Source of the DNA: an uncultured Clostridia bacterium
GTDB lineage: Bacteria; Bacillota; Clostridia; Lachnospirales; Anaerotignaceae
Length of the DNA: 64,000 nt
Direction: 5' to 3'
Assembly (NCBI GenBank): GCA_944378105.1
Contig: CALWGC010000017.1
Location: forward strand, 62,001-126,000
Positions 25,915 through 35,505 of the stretch are shown piece after piece; within the stretch, counting starts at the first letter, position 1; every line of letters begins with the position of its first letter. The notes under the pieces are model-generated. The model was given only the letters and a program-made list of their open reading frames with translations, was not told the DNA's origin and did no database searches. Position numbers and translations under genes: made by a program.

Positions 25915-28065
25915 TTACGGTTCTTCGGTGAATGCAAAATCGATGGTTCTGCTGTCCCGGTCGGCTTTAACCACCTGTACCCACACTTCGTCTCCCAGAC
26001 GGAAGGTGCGCCCGGTGTGTTTGCCCACCACTTGCAGCTGCTCTTCTTGATATTCGTAAAAATCGTCTTCCAATGTGCTTAAAGGCACCATGCCTTCCAC
26101 GGTGTTACCCAGCTCCACATAAATGCCCCAGCTGGTGACGCCACTGATGAGTCCGGAATAGATTTCGCCAATCCGTTCTTCCATATATTCCACCATCTTC
26201 AGCTTATCCGTCTCCCGCTCTGCCTCGTCGGCCAGACGCTCCTTGGAGGAACATTGCCGGCAAACGGCATCCAACAAATGGTCATAATGGCTCATTCTCC
26301 GCTCCGTCAGTTTTCCATCCAACGCCTCTTTGATGATCCGGTGAATCTGTAAATCGGGATAGCGGCGAATGGGAGAAGTGAAATGACAATAATACTTGGC
26401 CGCCAAACCAAAGTGCCCCAGGTTTTCTGGCTGATATTTGGCCTGTTTCATGCTCCGCAGCACCATGCGGCTTAAAATATGCTCTTCTGGCTTGTCTTCG
26501 ATTTCGGCCAGCAGGCTTTGAAATTCCTTGGGATGGACTTCGTTTTGGCCCTTGATGCGATAGCCAAAGGGACGCAAAATTCGCTTGAGGGTTGCAATCT
26601 TTTCCATGTCCGGCGTTTCATGGTTACGGAACACAAAGGGAATTTCCTGCCAAAAGAAATCTTCTGCCACCGTTTCATTGCAGATCAGCATAAATTCTTC
26701 AATCAAATTGGTGGCCCAGTTGCGCTCTGCCGGCAAAATATCCAGCACATGGCCTTCCTTGTCCAGCACAATCTTCGATTCTGGGAAATCGAAATTGACG
26801 CTGCCCCGCTTTTGCCGTTTACGGTTTAAAATCTGCCGCAGTTTATTCATATCCAGTAACATTGGCACCAGATCCTCGTAGGTTTTGGAAAGATCGGGAT
26901 CGCCAAACTGTATGATTTTGTTGACGTTGGAATAGGTGAGTCTTGCATGGGAATGGATGACGCCTTTGACCACCCGGTGGCTTAAGACATTGCCGCTTCG
27001 ATCAATTTCCATAATACAGCTTAAAGTGAGACGATCCTCGTCGGGGTTTAAGGAGCAAATACCGTTACTAAGCTTATGGGGCAGCATGGGAATCACCCGG
27101 TCCACCAAATAATAACTGGTACCCCGGCGCAACGCCTCTTGATCCAGCGGCGAACCTTCTGTCACATAGTGACTGACATCGGCAATGTGTACCCCCAGTT
27201 CAAAGTTGCCGTTTTCCAGGATGGTAAGGCTGACGGCATCGTCAAAGTCCTTGCTGTCGTCGCCGTCGATGGTCACCGTCACCCAATTTCTGAAATCTTC
27301 CCGGCTTTCCAGTTCTGCCGACGTAATTTCCAACGGCACTTTTTCCGTCTGGGCCATGACGGCCTCGTCAAACTCGCCGGGCAATCCATACTGGCGAACG
27401 ATGGATAAAATATCCACCCCCGGGTCGTCCATGTGGCCCAAAATTTCGGTGATGACGCCTTCTGGGCTGCGGTTTCCCTCCGGCCGCTTGGTTAACTTCA
27501 CCACCACTTTGTGCCCGTCCACGGCCCCCATGGTGTCGCCTTTGGCAATGAAAATATCCTGGGTAAAACGCTTGTCATCACAAGTCACAAAGCCAAAGCC
27601 TTTGATGGATTCAAAGGTGCCCACAATATGGTCGGTACCAGGGGAAAGGATTTTGACCACCTGGCCTTCTGGCCGCTTTTTCCCATCTCCGTCAGAAACA
27701 ATGCGCACCATGACTTTATCATTGTGCATGGCGCCATTGACGCCTTCGGAGGGAATAAAGATGTCCGTTTCAAAACCTTCTTCTGCCGTCACAAAGCCAT
27801 AGCCTTTGGGGTGCCCAAGGAAGGTACCGGCCACCATCCGCATTTCCCTTGGCAGCATCAGCTTGCCTTTTTTGCTGGAAATGATCCGTCCTTCGGCCAA
27901 AAGCTGGTCCAAAATCTGTTCAAAATCTTCCCGGTCCTCTTTGGGTACATCCAGCATCACCGCCAGTTCCTTGCGTTTGAGGGGGATATACCCTTCGCTT
28001 TTGATGTATTGATAGATTCTCTCTTTTCTCAAATCAAATAAACTGTCTTTGTCTTGTTGAGCCAT
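25915..28065 (-). CDS. rnr: Ribonuclease R
   Basis: 716 aa. A 3'-5' exoribonuclease that degrades structured RNA, including tmRNA-tagged messages. Domain order: N-terminal winged-helix region (RKERIYQYIKSEGYIPLKRK), two cold-shock domains (residues ~60-220), the RNB catalytic domain with DGDDSKDFDDAVSL carrying the metal-binding aspartates, and a C-terminal S1 domain (SGVTSWGIYVELGNTVEGMV). The ATG at 28065 was preferred to an upstream in-frame start because AAGGCGGTG precedes it and the family N-terminus begins there. It lacks the long basic tail of the E. coli protein. Confidence 0.95.
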   Translation of the reverse strand: MAQQDKDSLFDLRKERIYQYIKSEGYIPLKRKELAVMLDVPKEDREDFEQILDQLLAEGRIISSKKGKLMLPREMRMVAGTFLGHPKGYGFVTAEEGFETDIFIPSEGVNGAMHNDKVMVRIVSDGDGKKRPEGQVVKILSPGTDHIVGTFESIKGFGFVTCDDKRFTQDIFIAKGDTMGAVDGHKVVVKLTKRPEGNRSPEGVITEILGHMDDPGVDILSIVRQYGLPGEFDEAVMAQTEKVPLEITSAELESREDFRNWVTVTIDGDDSKDFDDAVSLTILENGNFELGVHIADVSHYVTEGSPLDQEALRRGTSYYLVDRVIPMLPHKLSNGICSLNPDEDRLTLSCIMEIDRSGNVLSHRVVKGVIHSHARLTYSNVNKIIQFGDPDLSKTYEDLVPMLLDMNKLRQILNRKRQKRGSVNFDFPESKIVLDKEGHVLDILPAERNWATNLIEEFMLICNETVAEDFFWQEIPFVFRNHETPDMEKIATLKRILRPFGYRIKGQNEVHPKEFQSLLAEIEDKPEEHILSRMVLRSMKQAKYQPENLGHFGLAAKYYCHFTSPIRRYPDLQIHRIIKEALDGKLTERRMSHYDHLLDAVCRQCSSKERLADEAERETDKLKMVEYMEERIGEIYSGLISGVTSWGIYVELGNTVEGMVPLSTLEDDFYEYQEEQLQVVGKHTGRTFRLGDEVWVQVVKADRDSRTIDFAFTEEP

Positions 28066-28174
28066 TTTTTTCACCGCCTTTTTCTCATTATAACAAAGTG
28101 CAGACGAAAGATAAAGCGCTTTTCTTTGACAAGAAACCATGTTACAATAAAAAGAAAAACAGGAGGTATGTTGC

Positions 28175-28693
28175 ATGAATCCAAAGGTTGGTATTATCAT
28201 GGGCAGCGATTCCGACTTACCAGTATTAAGCGGCGCTGCTAAATTTCTCGATCAGCTGGAAATCCCTTACGAATTGACCGTCGTTTCGGCCCACCGCACG
28301 CCGGATCGCATGGTGGAATATGCCAAAACGGCCCATGAAAGGGGCATCAAAGTCATCATTGCAGGCGCCGGCGGGGCCGCCCATCTGCCCGGCATGACGG
28401 CCGCGTTTACTTCGGTGCCGGTCATTGGGGTGCCGGTGAAAACATCCACATTAAGCGGTGTCGATAGCCTCTATTCCATCTGCCAAATGCCCCCGGGTAT
28501 CCCTGTGGCCACGGTGGCCATCAACGGGGCCCAAAACGCTGGGATTTTGGCCGCCCAAATCCTGGCCGCTTCCGATGAAGCCATCTATGAAAAACTGCGC
28601 GCTTACCAGCAGGGCTTAAAAGAAATGGTGGAACAAAAGGCCGAAAAACTGGAAACCATTGGCTATGATGTCTATTTAGCGCAAATGAAATAA
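28175..28693 (+). CDS. purE: N5-carboxyaminoimidazole ribonucleotide mutase (PurE)
   Basis: 172 aa. Class I PurE, converting N5-CAIR to CAIR in purine synthesis. Visible motifs are [18 protein letters not shown] with the catalytic histidine, [15 protein letters not shown] and [26 protein letters not shown] lies 8 nt before the ATG. It stands alone on the plus strand, divergent from rnr; the other purine genes are not in this window. No guanine riboswitch is evident in the short upstream region. Confidence 0.95.
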   Translation: MNPKVGIIMGSDSDLPVLSGAAKFLDQLEIPYELTVVSAHRTPDRMVEYAKTAHERGIKVIIAGAGGAAHLPGMTAAFTSVPVIGVPVKTSTLSGVDSLYSICQMPPGIPVATVAINGAQNAGILAAQILAASDEAIYEKLRAYQQGLKEMVEQKAEKLETIGYDVYLAQMK

Positions 28694-28748
28694 GCAAAAA
28701 CGATCCACCGTTTTTTGCCGAAAGAAAAAAACCATACACAAAAAAAGA

Positions 28749-28780
28749 GCAGTTATCCTCCAAAGAGAGGATAACTGCTT
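28749..28780. terminator. Bidirectional terminator between purE and the DUF4340 gene
   Basis: Perfect 13-bp stem (AGCAGTTATCCTC) flanked by A and T runs; the minus-strand gene ends at 28785. Confidence 0.85.
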
Positions 28781-28784
28781 TTTC

Positions 28785-30317
28785 TTATTTCAACGCATCC
28801 AATGTATAGGTGAATAGTTCTACCGTCTTGATGCCCACCAAAAATTCTCTTTGGCCAAACTGCTCTAACACATAATAGTTTTCGTCATAAGGATAGAAAA
28901 GCAGTTCTTGTACCGATTGGTCGGTTCCGGTGATATAAATGGTCACCACCGGTTGTTCCACCGCTTCGGTTGGCGTTTCCGTCGAAATTTCGGTTGTGGC
29001 TTCGTCTGGGGAAGATGCCTCCTGTGGCGCTTGGCCGTCTGTCTGTGCTGTGTCTTGTGTCGCCTCCTGTGCCTCGCTTTGGGCTGCTTCGCCTGCACTT
29101 TGGGCCGTTTGCTCCGTGGCGGCGGCTTCTGTTCCTTCGTCCGCTTTTGCAGCTGGATACTCGCCGTCTCTGGTCAGCACAGAAAGCTGTTTATAGACTT
29201 CCGAAAAATCAGACTCTGTCAAGGCGCGATCATTGAGGGTATAGCTGAACGTCTCGCCCTCTTTTGTAATGGTGATGATATCCGTACCACTTTCCCGCAC
29301 CACCTTCAATTCTTTCATGTCGGCGGCATTGGTGGTCATGATATTTTTCCCAATCAAATCAAAGGGCTTGGTTTGCAACACCGAGTCAATGTTTTCTTTG
29401 CTGATGGTGCAGACATAGTCCCGATTGCTAAAACGGGCATAGGTGGTCAAATCGTCACAATCGTCGCCCACCCAAATGGTGCAGGTATTGCCGTCCATGT
29501 CCTCTGCAAAAATGGTCATCCGCGGCGTATCCAATCCATACTGGGCCAAATCCCCTGGATTGTCCAAAAATTCCACCACCGCAATTTCATCCAATGGCGC
29601 ACCCACCTGCTCTGTCAGCACTTCGGTCACCACCGGCATGCTTTGGGCATACACACCGCTTAAAAGATATTCTCCATACCCTGGCGTCAGTGCTTCTTCC
29701 TGGTTTTTGGAAATAGTATAAGAAGAGCCGTCTTGGTTGGTGAATGTGATGTTTTTGCAGTTATTATAATCCACATAATCCGGGATACGGCTGCGCAATT
29801 CCAATATGCCGCGGCTTAAGGCCTTGCCGGCTTCTGCGTCCACCAAAAAGATTTCGTCTTTGGTGCTTTCGGTCACATAATATCCCGTTTCGTCCACCGT
29901 CTGATCACCCACAGAAAGGGAAATCACCGTGCCATCTTCTCCTGTCACTTCCACCAACTTTGCCGTATCAAAACCATACGTTGTGCCATCGGCTTCTTTG
30001 TCTTCCGACACCACTTGGCTTGCTTCCAATCCCTTGGCATAGGCCACCAATTGGTCAATGGAAATCTGCACCAATTTTTCGCTTTCATGGCCCACCCACA
30101 CCCATTCGGTGCCTTCTTTTTGGAAGGTATTGGTTTCGCCTTCTTGGGTGATGGCAACGGTCTTGGCCGTCAGGTCCGGAACATTGGTCACAATATAGTT
30201 TCCTTCTTCGTCCATTTCTGCTCGGTTTTGTTTGGCCAACGTCAAAGCAAAATAAGCGGCAACAAGCACAACCAAAACGCCCAAGCCGATGAACAGCTTC
30301 TTTTTTTGCTGGTTCAT
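28785..30317 (-). CDS. DUF4340-domain membrane-anchored protein
   Basis: 510 aa. One N-terminal helix (residues ~8-28), then an extracytoplasmic beta-rich part with repeated DUF4340-like units (TAKTVAITQEGETNTFQKEG; ELKVVRESGTDIITITKEGE). An inserted low-complexity Ala/Glu/Gln/Thr segment lies at about 385-440. DUF4340 proteins are known partners of GldG-type ABC exporters. It starts 1-2 nt after the GldG-like gene, so it is the last gene of the 33638-28785 operon. Probably a periplasm-facing accessory subunit; substrate unknown. Confidence 0.85.
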   Translation of the reverse strand: MNQQKKKLFIGLGVLVVLVAAYFALTLAKQNRAEMDEEGNYIVTNVPDLTAKTVAITQEGETNTFQKEGTEWVWVGHESEKLVQISIDQLVAYAKGLEASQVVSEDKEADGTTYGFDTAKLVEVTGEDGTVISLSVGDQTVDETGYYVTESTKDEIFLVDAEAGKALSRGILELRSRIPDYVDYNNCKNITFTNQDGSSYTISKNQEEALTPGYGEYLLSGVYAQSMPVVTEVLTEQVGAPLDEIAVVEFLDNPGDLAQYGLDTPRMTIFAEDMDGNTCTIWVGDDCDDLTTYARFSNRDYVCTISKENIDSVLQTKPFDLIGKNIMTTNAADMKELKVVRESGTDIITITKEGETFSYTLNDRALTESDFSEVYKQLSVLTRDGEYPAAKADEGTEAAATEQTAQSAGEAAQSEAQEATQDTAQTDGQAPQEASSPDEATTEISTETPTEAVEQPVVTIYITGTDQSVQELLFYPYDENYYVLEQFGQREFLVGIKTVELFTYTLDALK

Positions 30318-30318
30318 T

Positions 30319-31746
30319 TTACTTGTTTCTCCTCCTTATCACAACCACAACCCCGGCTGCCAAAATCACAACCGGCAGCACAATCACGCACAAGAACATC
30401 ATGAGGATTGCCGTTGTTTGGTTCATCTGCAAATACTCTTCTGCTCCCAAAGATTTGCTCCGTTCCACCATATCGTTTCCGGCCAGCACATCCAGCGTAT
30501 TCATCACCAGGCCATAGTTGCCGCCGTTTACCACACTATTGATGCTGCTTTCCAAAATGGTTTCGGAACTGAAAACGGCAATCTGGGTTCCATCTTCTGT
30601 GCCGTCCAAACTTTCATCGGTGATATAAACCGCCAGTGCAAACGGCCCCGTCGCTTCTGCGCTTACCTGCGCTTCGCCGCTTCCCATTTCTTCCAACGAC
30701 TGGCTGGAGGCATAAGGCGAGCTTTCCAAAATTGTCGCAATTTCCACACTGTTTCGCTTTGTCTCCAACAACGTGATCTCTGTCCCAAAGGGAATCAGCA
30801 CCGATGTTTTCGCCTCGGAGAGAGGTTTGGATAATTCCAATTCGTTGGAAATGGAAGGCACCAAATAATAGGGATTTTGCTGATAAGCAAAGTTGGCCGA
30901 TCCTTCCACCACCATGCGGTTGGAAGGCGCAATGCCATAGTTGGCCAAAAGCACTTCAAAGTTGGTCAAATGTTCTGTCGTCAGCCCCAGTGTCACAAAC
31001 AAAGAGCCGCCTTGCTGTAAATAAGACTCAATGGCCGTTCGTTCCCGCTCGGTCAAGTCGGCCGTTGGCGCATTGATGAGCAAAATTTCGCAATCTTCTG
31101 GTACTGCCGTTTCTGTCACCAAACTGAGATCCTCTAAGGTAAAACCGGCATATTCCATCTCCCGGATCAAATCTTCTTCGATGGCCATTTCGTTATGGCC
31201 CGTCAAAGCGTAGATTTTGCTGGTTTCGCCAGAAAGCATCTGCCGCAAAGTCCCTGTCAGCACCGATTCCAGCTTAATGCCGGTCAAATAGGTGGTGCCT
31301 GTGGTCTGGTCGGTATAAATATCGGCCATGTCCTGGGCCTGAATGATTTTGTATTGGCCGCCCACACCTACAATCACCGACCCCACGCCCACCGTTTCGC
31401 CTTGCTGGGCAAACTGGTTAATCCACTGGGGATTGGTGTAAGGGTCGATGTTTTCCACCTTCACTTTGGAGCTAACGGCGCCATAGCGGTCCAAAATTTG
31501 CGTCACCACCGAAAGTTCTTCCCCTTCGGGATACACCGAATACAGCTCCACCGTCTCTTGGGTACTTTTTAATAGTTCCACCGTTTCTTCCGAAAGGGTG
31601 TACAGTTGGTTTTTGGTCAGGTCAAATTTCCAGTTCATCTGCCCCACCAATAAATTGACCACCAACACCACCACAACCACAATGGCCGTAAAGAAAGAGG
31701 CATACATCCCATACTGAAGCTGTGATCGATTCTTCTTTTGTTTCAC
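30319..31746 (-). CDS. GldG-like ABC transporter auxiliary protein
   Basis: 475 aa with one N-terminal helix (about 15-37) and one C-terminal helix (about 445-468) around a large extracytoplasmic domain. That domain has the ABC_transp_aux/GldG fold (LYTLSEETVELLKS; ERTAIESYLQQGGSLFVTLG), related to glutamine amidotransferases. In gliding Bacteroidetes GldG works with GldA and GldF; Firmicutes homologues are uncharacterised exporters. It is encoded between the permease and DUF4340 genes. Confidence 0.85.
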   Translation of the reverse strand: MKQKKNRSQLQYGMYASFFTAIVVVVVLVVNLLVGQMNWKFDLTKNQLYTLSEETVELLKSTQETVELYSVYPEGEELSVVTQILDRYGAVSSKVKVENIDPYTNPQWINQFAQQGETVGVGSVIVGVGGQYKIIQAQDMADIYTDQTTGTTYLTGIKLESVLTGTLRQMLSGETSKIYALTGHNEMAIEEDLIREMEYAGFTLEDLSLVTETAVPEDCEILLINAPTADLTERERTAIESYLQQGGSLFVTLGLTTEHLTNFEVLLANYGIAPSNRMVVEGSANFAYQQNPYYLVPSISNELELSKPLSEAKTSVLIPFGTEITLLETKRNSVEIATILESSPYASSQSLEEMGSGEAQVSAEATGPFALAVYITDESLDGTEDGTQIAVFSSETILESSINSVVNGGNYGLVMNTLDVLAGNDMVERSKSLGAEEYLQMNQTTAILMMFLCVIVLPVVILAAGVVVVIRRRNK

Positions 31747-31762
31747 CTGTTTCTACCTCCTC

Positions 31763-32626
31763 TTACGCCCAACGTTTCTTTTCTACCACGCGCACCGTAA
31801 AATATAAAAACAGTCCGATGAAAGAAAGCATATAAACCACTGCCGACACATCCAAAATGCCCATGGCAAAATAGCTATACCGGGTCAAAACGGCAAAGAG
31901 CATGCCAAACCGCCCAGCCAGGCCGTCAAACCATGTGGGCCGTACAAAGTAGAGCACCGCAATCACCGCCAACAGCACGCCAAAGGTCACCAAGGTATAC
32001 GGTTTGCTTTTGGTGTTGTTGTAAAAATACAGCGCAAACAAAGCCGCCAGCACCACCGCAAACAACAGTGAAAAGGCCACACTGCCCGAGGCCGAAGAAA
32101 CAATGCTTTCTGTCATCAGCAGCAAAAACACGGCCACAAACGTGCCCACCGCTGCCACAATCATATTATCTGTCAAAGAGGAAATCCAAAGCCCAACGGC
32201 CAAGAAAATCCCGCCCAACAGGAAAAAACCGATGTAAGAACAAAAAATCTGCGCCACTGCAATGGTGCCATACACCAAAAGAATCACCGGAAACAGCGCC
32301 GTAATCCCCAAGGCAATCAAAAACACCGTCATGGCCGCCGCATATTTTCCAAGGACAATGCCCACAATGGAAACGGGTGTCGTCAAAAGCAACTGGTCCG
32401 TTTTTTGCTTCGTCTCTTCCGATAACAGCCGCATGGTCAACATCGGCGCCAAAAGCAAAAAGGTCATAATCACCGAGCTAAAAACATACTCAAACTGCGG
32501 ACTCATCATCAAAATGTTCATCATCGAAAAATACAATGCCGTCACCAGCACAAAAAAGCCGATGAACACATAGCCTGTCATGGAATGAAAATACATCCGC
32601 ATTTCTCTTTTATAAATGGCTTTCAT
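31763..32626 (-). CDS. ABC-2 permease (GldF-like)
   Basis: 287 aa, six membrane helices, N-terminus MKAIYKREMRMYFHSMTGYV and coupling loop RLLSEETKQKTDQLLLTTPV. These match GldF/ABC-2 permeases. It lies 16 nt after the ATPase gene and forms the translocator of the second ABC module. Confidence 0.88.
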   Translation of the reverse strand: MKAIYKREMRMYFHSMTGYVFIGFFVLVTALYFSMMNILMMSPQFEYVFSSVIMTFLLLAPMLTMRLLSEETKQKTDQLLLTTPVSIVGIVLGKYAAAMTVFLIALGITALFPVILLVYGTIAVAQIFCSYIGFFLLGGIFLAVGLWISSLTDNMIVAAVGTFVAVFLLLMTESIVSSASGSVAFSLLFAVVLAALFALYFYNNTKSKPYTLVTFGVLLAVIAVLYFVRPTWFDGLAGRFGMLFAVLTRYSYFAMGILDVSAVVYMLSFIGLFLYFTVRVVEKKRWA

Positions 32627-32642
32627 GGGCTTCTCCCTCCTT

Positions 32643-33638
32643 TTATGCTGTTTGGTCTGTCTGTTCGTTTTCGGCCTGTGGTTTGGCCTCTTCTGCCTCC
32701 GGCAGGCCGTCTCCTTCTGTTAAGCGCAGGAAAATGTCTTCCAGCGACAGTTTCTCGCTTTTACAAAGCAAGAGCACAAAATCGCATGCCACGGCCAGAC
32801 GGAAAATCTGCTCCCGCACGTCCAATCCTTCTTTTCCCACCACCAGCAATTCTGCGGTGCCTTCTTCCACCTGGTCCATCTTTTGCACCTGGGAAAAATC
32901 GGGACAGGCAGCAAAAGCCGCCAACACAGCCTCTTCTTCCCCCTTGATTCGCACCAAATATCGGTTTTCGCTCAACCGGGAAGAAAGCCGTTCCGGTGTA
33001 TCGCTGGCCACAATTTGGCCTTTGTTTAAAATCATCACCCGGTTGCAAACGGCACTGACTTCCGAAAGGATATGGCTGCTTAAAATGATGGTATGGGTTT
33101 TGCCCAACTCCCGGATCACATCCCGAATTTCCATGATCTGTTTGGGGTCCAGCCCCACCGTGGGCTCGTCCAAAATCAATACATCCGGATACCCCACCAA
33201 GGCCTGGGCCAAGCCCACCCTTTGGCGATAGCCTTTAGAAAGATTGCGAATCATTTTCCCGGCCACATGGGAAATTTTGATTTTGTCCATAATGTCTTCC
33301 AACATGGCCTTTCGCTCTGCCTTTTTGACGCCTTTCAGCTCCGAAACAAACTGCAAATACTCTCTCACCGTCATATCGCCATACACCGGCGGAATCTCCG
33401 GCAGATAGCCAATGTGTTTTTTGGCTTCGGTGGGGTTTTGCAAAATATCGTATCCTGCAATTTTCACTTCGCCGCTGGTGGCCGACAAATACCCTGTGAT
33501 GACATTCATGGTCGTGGATTTACCGGCGCCGTTGGGGCCCAAAAATCCCAGCACCTCGCCTTCTTCCACACGAAAGGAGATATCTTTGACTGCTTGGTAT
33601 TTCCCATAGCTTTTGACCAAATGGTTGACTTCTATCAA
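32643..33638 (-). CDS. ABC transporter ATP-binding protein (GldA-like)
   Basis: 331 aa from a TTG start that has AAGGAGGG 7 nt upstream and opens the usual N-terminus (MIEVNHLVKSYGKYQAV). Walker A is GPNGAGKST, signature LSKGYRQRV, Walker B VLILDEPTVGLDP. The C-terminal ~100 residues form the ABC-2 extension, ending in an acidic tail. First gene of the ATPase-permease-GldG-DUF4340 operon, and strongly similar to the ATPase at 3711-4643 over the nucleotide-binding domain. Confidence 0.9.
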   Translation of the reverse strand: MIEVNHLVKSYGKYQAVKDISFRVEEGEVLGFLGPNGAGKSTTMNVITGYLSATSGEVKIAGYDILQNPTEAKKHIGYLPEIPPVYGDMTVREYLQFVSELKGVKKAERKAMLEDIMDKIKISHVAGKMIRNLSKGYRQRVGLAQALVGYPDVLILDEPTVGLDPKQIMEIRDVIRELGKTHTIILSSHILSEVSAVCNRVMILNKGQIVASDTPERLSSRLSENRYLVRIKGEEEAVLAAFAACPDFSQVQKMDQVEEGTAELLVVGKEGLDVREQIFRLAVACDFVLLLCKSEKLSLEDIFLRLTEGDGLPEAEEAKPQAENEQTDQTA

Positions 33639-33831
33639 AACAGTTCCCTCCTTGTTTTCCAAAGAAAATCTCAATAACTTAACTATTATACAAAATTCTA
33701 AGTTATTTTACTATACTTATGTGAAGAAATTATGACGAAAATCGCAAATTCCCTTCGACAAAAGTTCTGATTTCAAACAGAAAAATTCATACAAGTTTGC
33801 CAAAACAAACTTTTGAGAAAAAATACAAAAA

Positions 33832-33868
33832 AGCCGCCTCGGTTTCTTTTTCAAACAACGAGACGGCT
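33832..33868 (-). terminator. Terminator after fchA
   Basis: Stem AGCCGcCTCG/CGAGaCGGCT flanked by A and T runs, about 25 nt past the fchA stop. The rest of the 33639-33892 spacer holds a minus-strand TATAAT (about 33686-33691) for the ABC operon with a weak -35. Confidence 0.75.
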
Positions 33869-33892
33869 TTTTTTCGTTCTTATTTTTTCTGC

Positions 33893-34525
33893 TTATTTTT
33901 GTAATGTCGTCAGCACTTGGTCAAAGACCCGGTCGCAAATGGCCGTGCCATCTGCCACTTTGCGGTTGACATTTTTTCTCACTTCTGCCACATAAGCGGC
34001 ATCGGTGATGGAGGCCAAATTGACCACCACATTGAGCTTGGCGCTCAAAAGCGCTGCCCGCAGCATCTCTGCGCCACAGCCCACATCGCTTAAAATCATT
34101 TTTGTCGAAAGGTTCACCAGTTTTTCCTGCAACAAAATGGCTTCATAAATCAAATCCACCATTTCAATGGGGCCAGAAGCGGCAATCTTGGTGGCATCTT
34201 GCAGCACCCTTTCCTTTTGTGCCTTTTCTTCTTCTGTGTTGGCCGGTAATCCATAGGCCCGGGACAAAGGCTCAAAATTGGCCGCATCTTCATCAATCAA
34301 TGTCAGCAGTCGGTCGGAAAGGGCCAGACATTTATCAATGATGGCATGGTGTTCTTTTTCCCGGCCCAAAAACGCCTTTTTGCCAACGGAATATTGGCCC
34401 ACCATGGAGCCCAAACAAGCCCCCAAGGCCCCGGCCAACGCTGCGACACCGCCGCCGCCTGGCACTGGTTCCTTTGCGCCCAATTTCTGAGCAAACTCTC
34501 GTACACTGCATCCAGATAACGTCAT
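33893..34525 (-). CDS. fchA: Methenyltetrahydrofolate cyclohydrolase / cyclodeaminase family (FchA)
   Basis: 210 aa, matching the stand-alone cyclodeaminase-type protein of clostridia. The glycine-rich stretch EPVPGGGGVAALAGALGACL is the family hallmark. FchA converts 5,10-methenyl-THF to 10-formyl-THF; homologues in histidine degradation deaminate formimino-THF, and sequence alone does not separate the two. The folate neighbours (folT, folD, fhs) favour the cyclohydrolase role. It is 39 nt downstream of folT. Confidence 0.85.
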   Translation of the reverse strand: MTLSGCSVREFAQKLGAKEPVPGGGGVAALAGALGACLGSMVGQYSVGKKAFLGREKEHHAIIDKCLALSDRLLTLIDEDAANFEPLSRAYGLPANTEEEKAQKERVLQDATKIAASGPIEMVDLIYEAILLQEKLVNLSTKMILSDVGCGAEMLRAALLSAKLNVVVNLASITDAAYVAEVRKNVNRKVADGTAICDRVFDQVLTTLQK

Positions 34526-34564
34526 GTTCTTCCTCCCTCGTCTGTTCCTCTCTTTTTCCTTTTA

Positions 34565-35098
34565 TTACATAGCCCGATTGGTCAGTCGTGCCGATTTTAC
34601 CACTTTCAAAATAAAATACAACATTACCGTGTTAATCGGGAACATCACGGCACACTTAATCACACGAACCACCGTAAACAGCGGCGTGCCGTACATCATA
34701 TTTAACCAGATTGGTGTCAACACCACATCAGTCAACAAATTGCCTACAAAAACAGCCAAAATCACGCGCTTCCAGCTCAAATCCTTTTTGTAAAGCATCA
34801 GCCCATACCAAAACCCAAGTACAAACTTGTTGAGGGTAAAGCCAAAGAAAAAGGCACCGCTGGGTCGGATGACATATTCAATCAAGTCCCCGATCATCCC
34901 AACCAAGCCGCCTACCACCGGGCCATAAAGCATCCCTGCCACGGCAATGGCCAAAAAGGAAAAGCCGATTTCCAAAATATTGCTGATGACAATGCGGAAA
35001 AAGTCCAGCACCACATCCAGCGCCGTCATCATCCCTGCACCTACCATCGATTTTACATTCTTAATTTCTGCTACTGCGTCGCTCCAGTATGTATTCAT
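34565..35098 (-). CDS. folT: Folate-type ECF transporter substrate-binding S component
   Basis: 177 aa with six hydrophobic helices. The pattern (DVVLDFFRIVISNILEIGFS, YGPVVGGLVGMIGDLIEYVI, GAFFFGFTLNKFVLGFWYGL) matches FolT-like S components, which bind folate and share an energising EcfAA'T module encoded elsewhere. The ATG at 35098 has GGGAGG upstream. Its location between folD and fchA supports folate as substrate. A structured leader precedes it. Confidence 0.82.
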   Translation of the reverse strand: MNTYWSDAVAEIKNVKSMVGAGMMTALDVVLDFFRIVISNILEIGFSFLAIAVAGMLYGPVVGGLVGMIGDLIEYVIRPSGAFFFGFTLNKFVLGFWYGLMLYKKDLSWKRVILAVFVGNLLTDVVLTPIWLNMMYGTPLFTVVRVIKCAVMFPINTVMLYFILKVVKSARLTNRAM

Positions 35099-35129
35099 GA
35101 TATTGCCTCCCATTGTTTTTAATTGTTTT

Positions 35130-35340
35130 TCGCCAATATAAGAACAAATGCCGCTTTGCAAAGGAGCCTTCCTTTGGCGGCCCGCAATATACTATTGTGG
35201 ATTTGGCAAGATAGGCCAAGACTGCAACCATAAAGCCGTTTGTCCGTCAACAGCTTTATTCAAGTCCCTCAGCTCGCCTTACCCTCCAAATCTAAAGACG
35301 AGAAGCGCAGGCGTTTGAAATACCCACATTCTTCCCTCCT
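35130..35340 (-). promoter_or_regulatory. Structured leader of folT with terminator-like hairpin (class not recognised)
   Basis: In the transcript sense, a stem formed by 35253-35259 and 35230-35236 (ATAAAGC/GCTTTAT) sits inside a GACT/AGTC pair. It is followed by a strong stem-loop, GCCGC plus CAAAGGA (arms 35181-35170 and 35165-35150), and a moderately T-rich run (ATTTGTTCTTAT). folT begins about 50 nt later. The layout resembles an attenuating riboswitch. The THF-I hallmarks I know (GGAGAGUAGAU, GCAUCCGCUCC) and the ZTP motif are absent. No gene is visible in 35099-35505. Confidence 0.45.
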
Positions 35341-35455
35341 CAAGCAATCGTATTGTCTGCAACCGATTGCCATAGCACGTTCCGTTTTTGTTTCTTGTTA
35401 CAGATTTGGTTTTTGGTATTGTTCTGTTTTTGTGGACCATTTGTTGGAAAAGGCC

Positions 35456-35474
35456 GCCAGGGCAGGCCCCTGGC
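35456..35474. terminator. Terminator after folD
   Basis: GCCAGGG/CCCTGGC stem about 30 nt past the folD stop, with CCTTTTCC following on the minus strand. Confidence 0.65.
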
Positions 35475-35505
35475 AACCCTTTTTCCTTCCTTTTGTTTTT
35501 TACGC

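Noticed and set aside
28125..28148. TTGACA and TACAAT upstream of purE as a promoter
   Set aside because: The two hexamers are only 11 bp apart, so they cannot form one sigma-A promoter together; the true purE promoter is not clear.
35130..35340. THF-I or ZTP riboswitch in the folT leader
   Set aside because: The conserved bases of those classes were not found on reading the leader; kept only as an unassigned structured leader.
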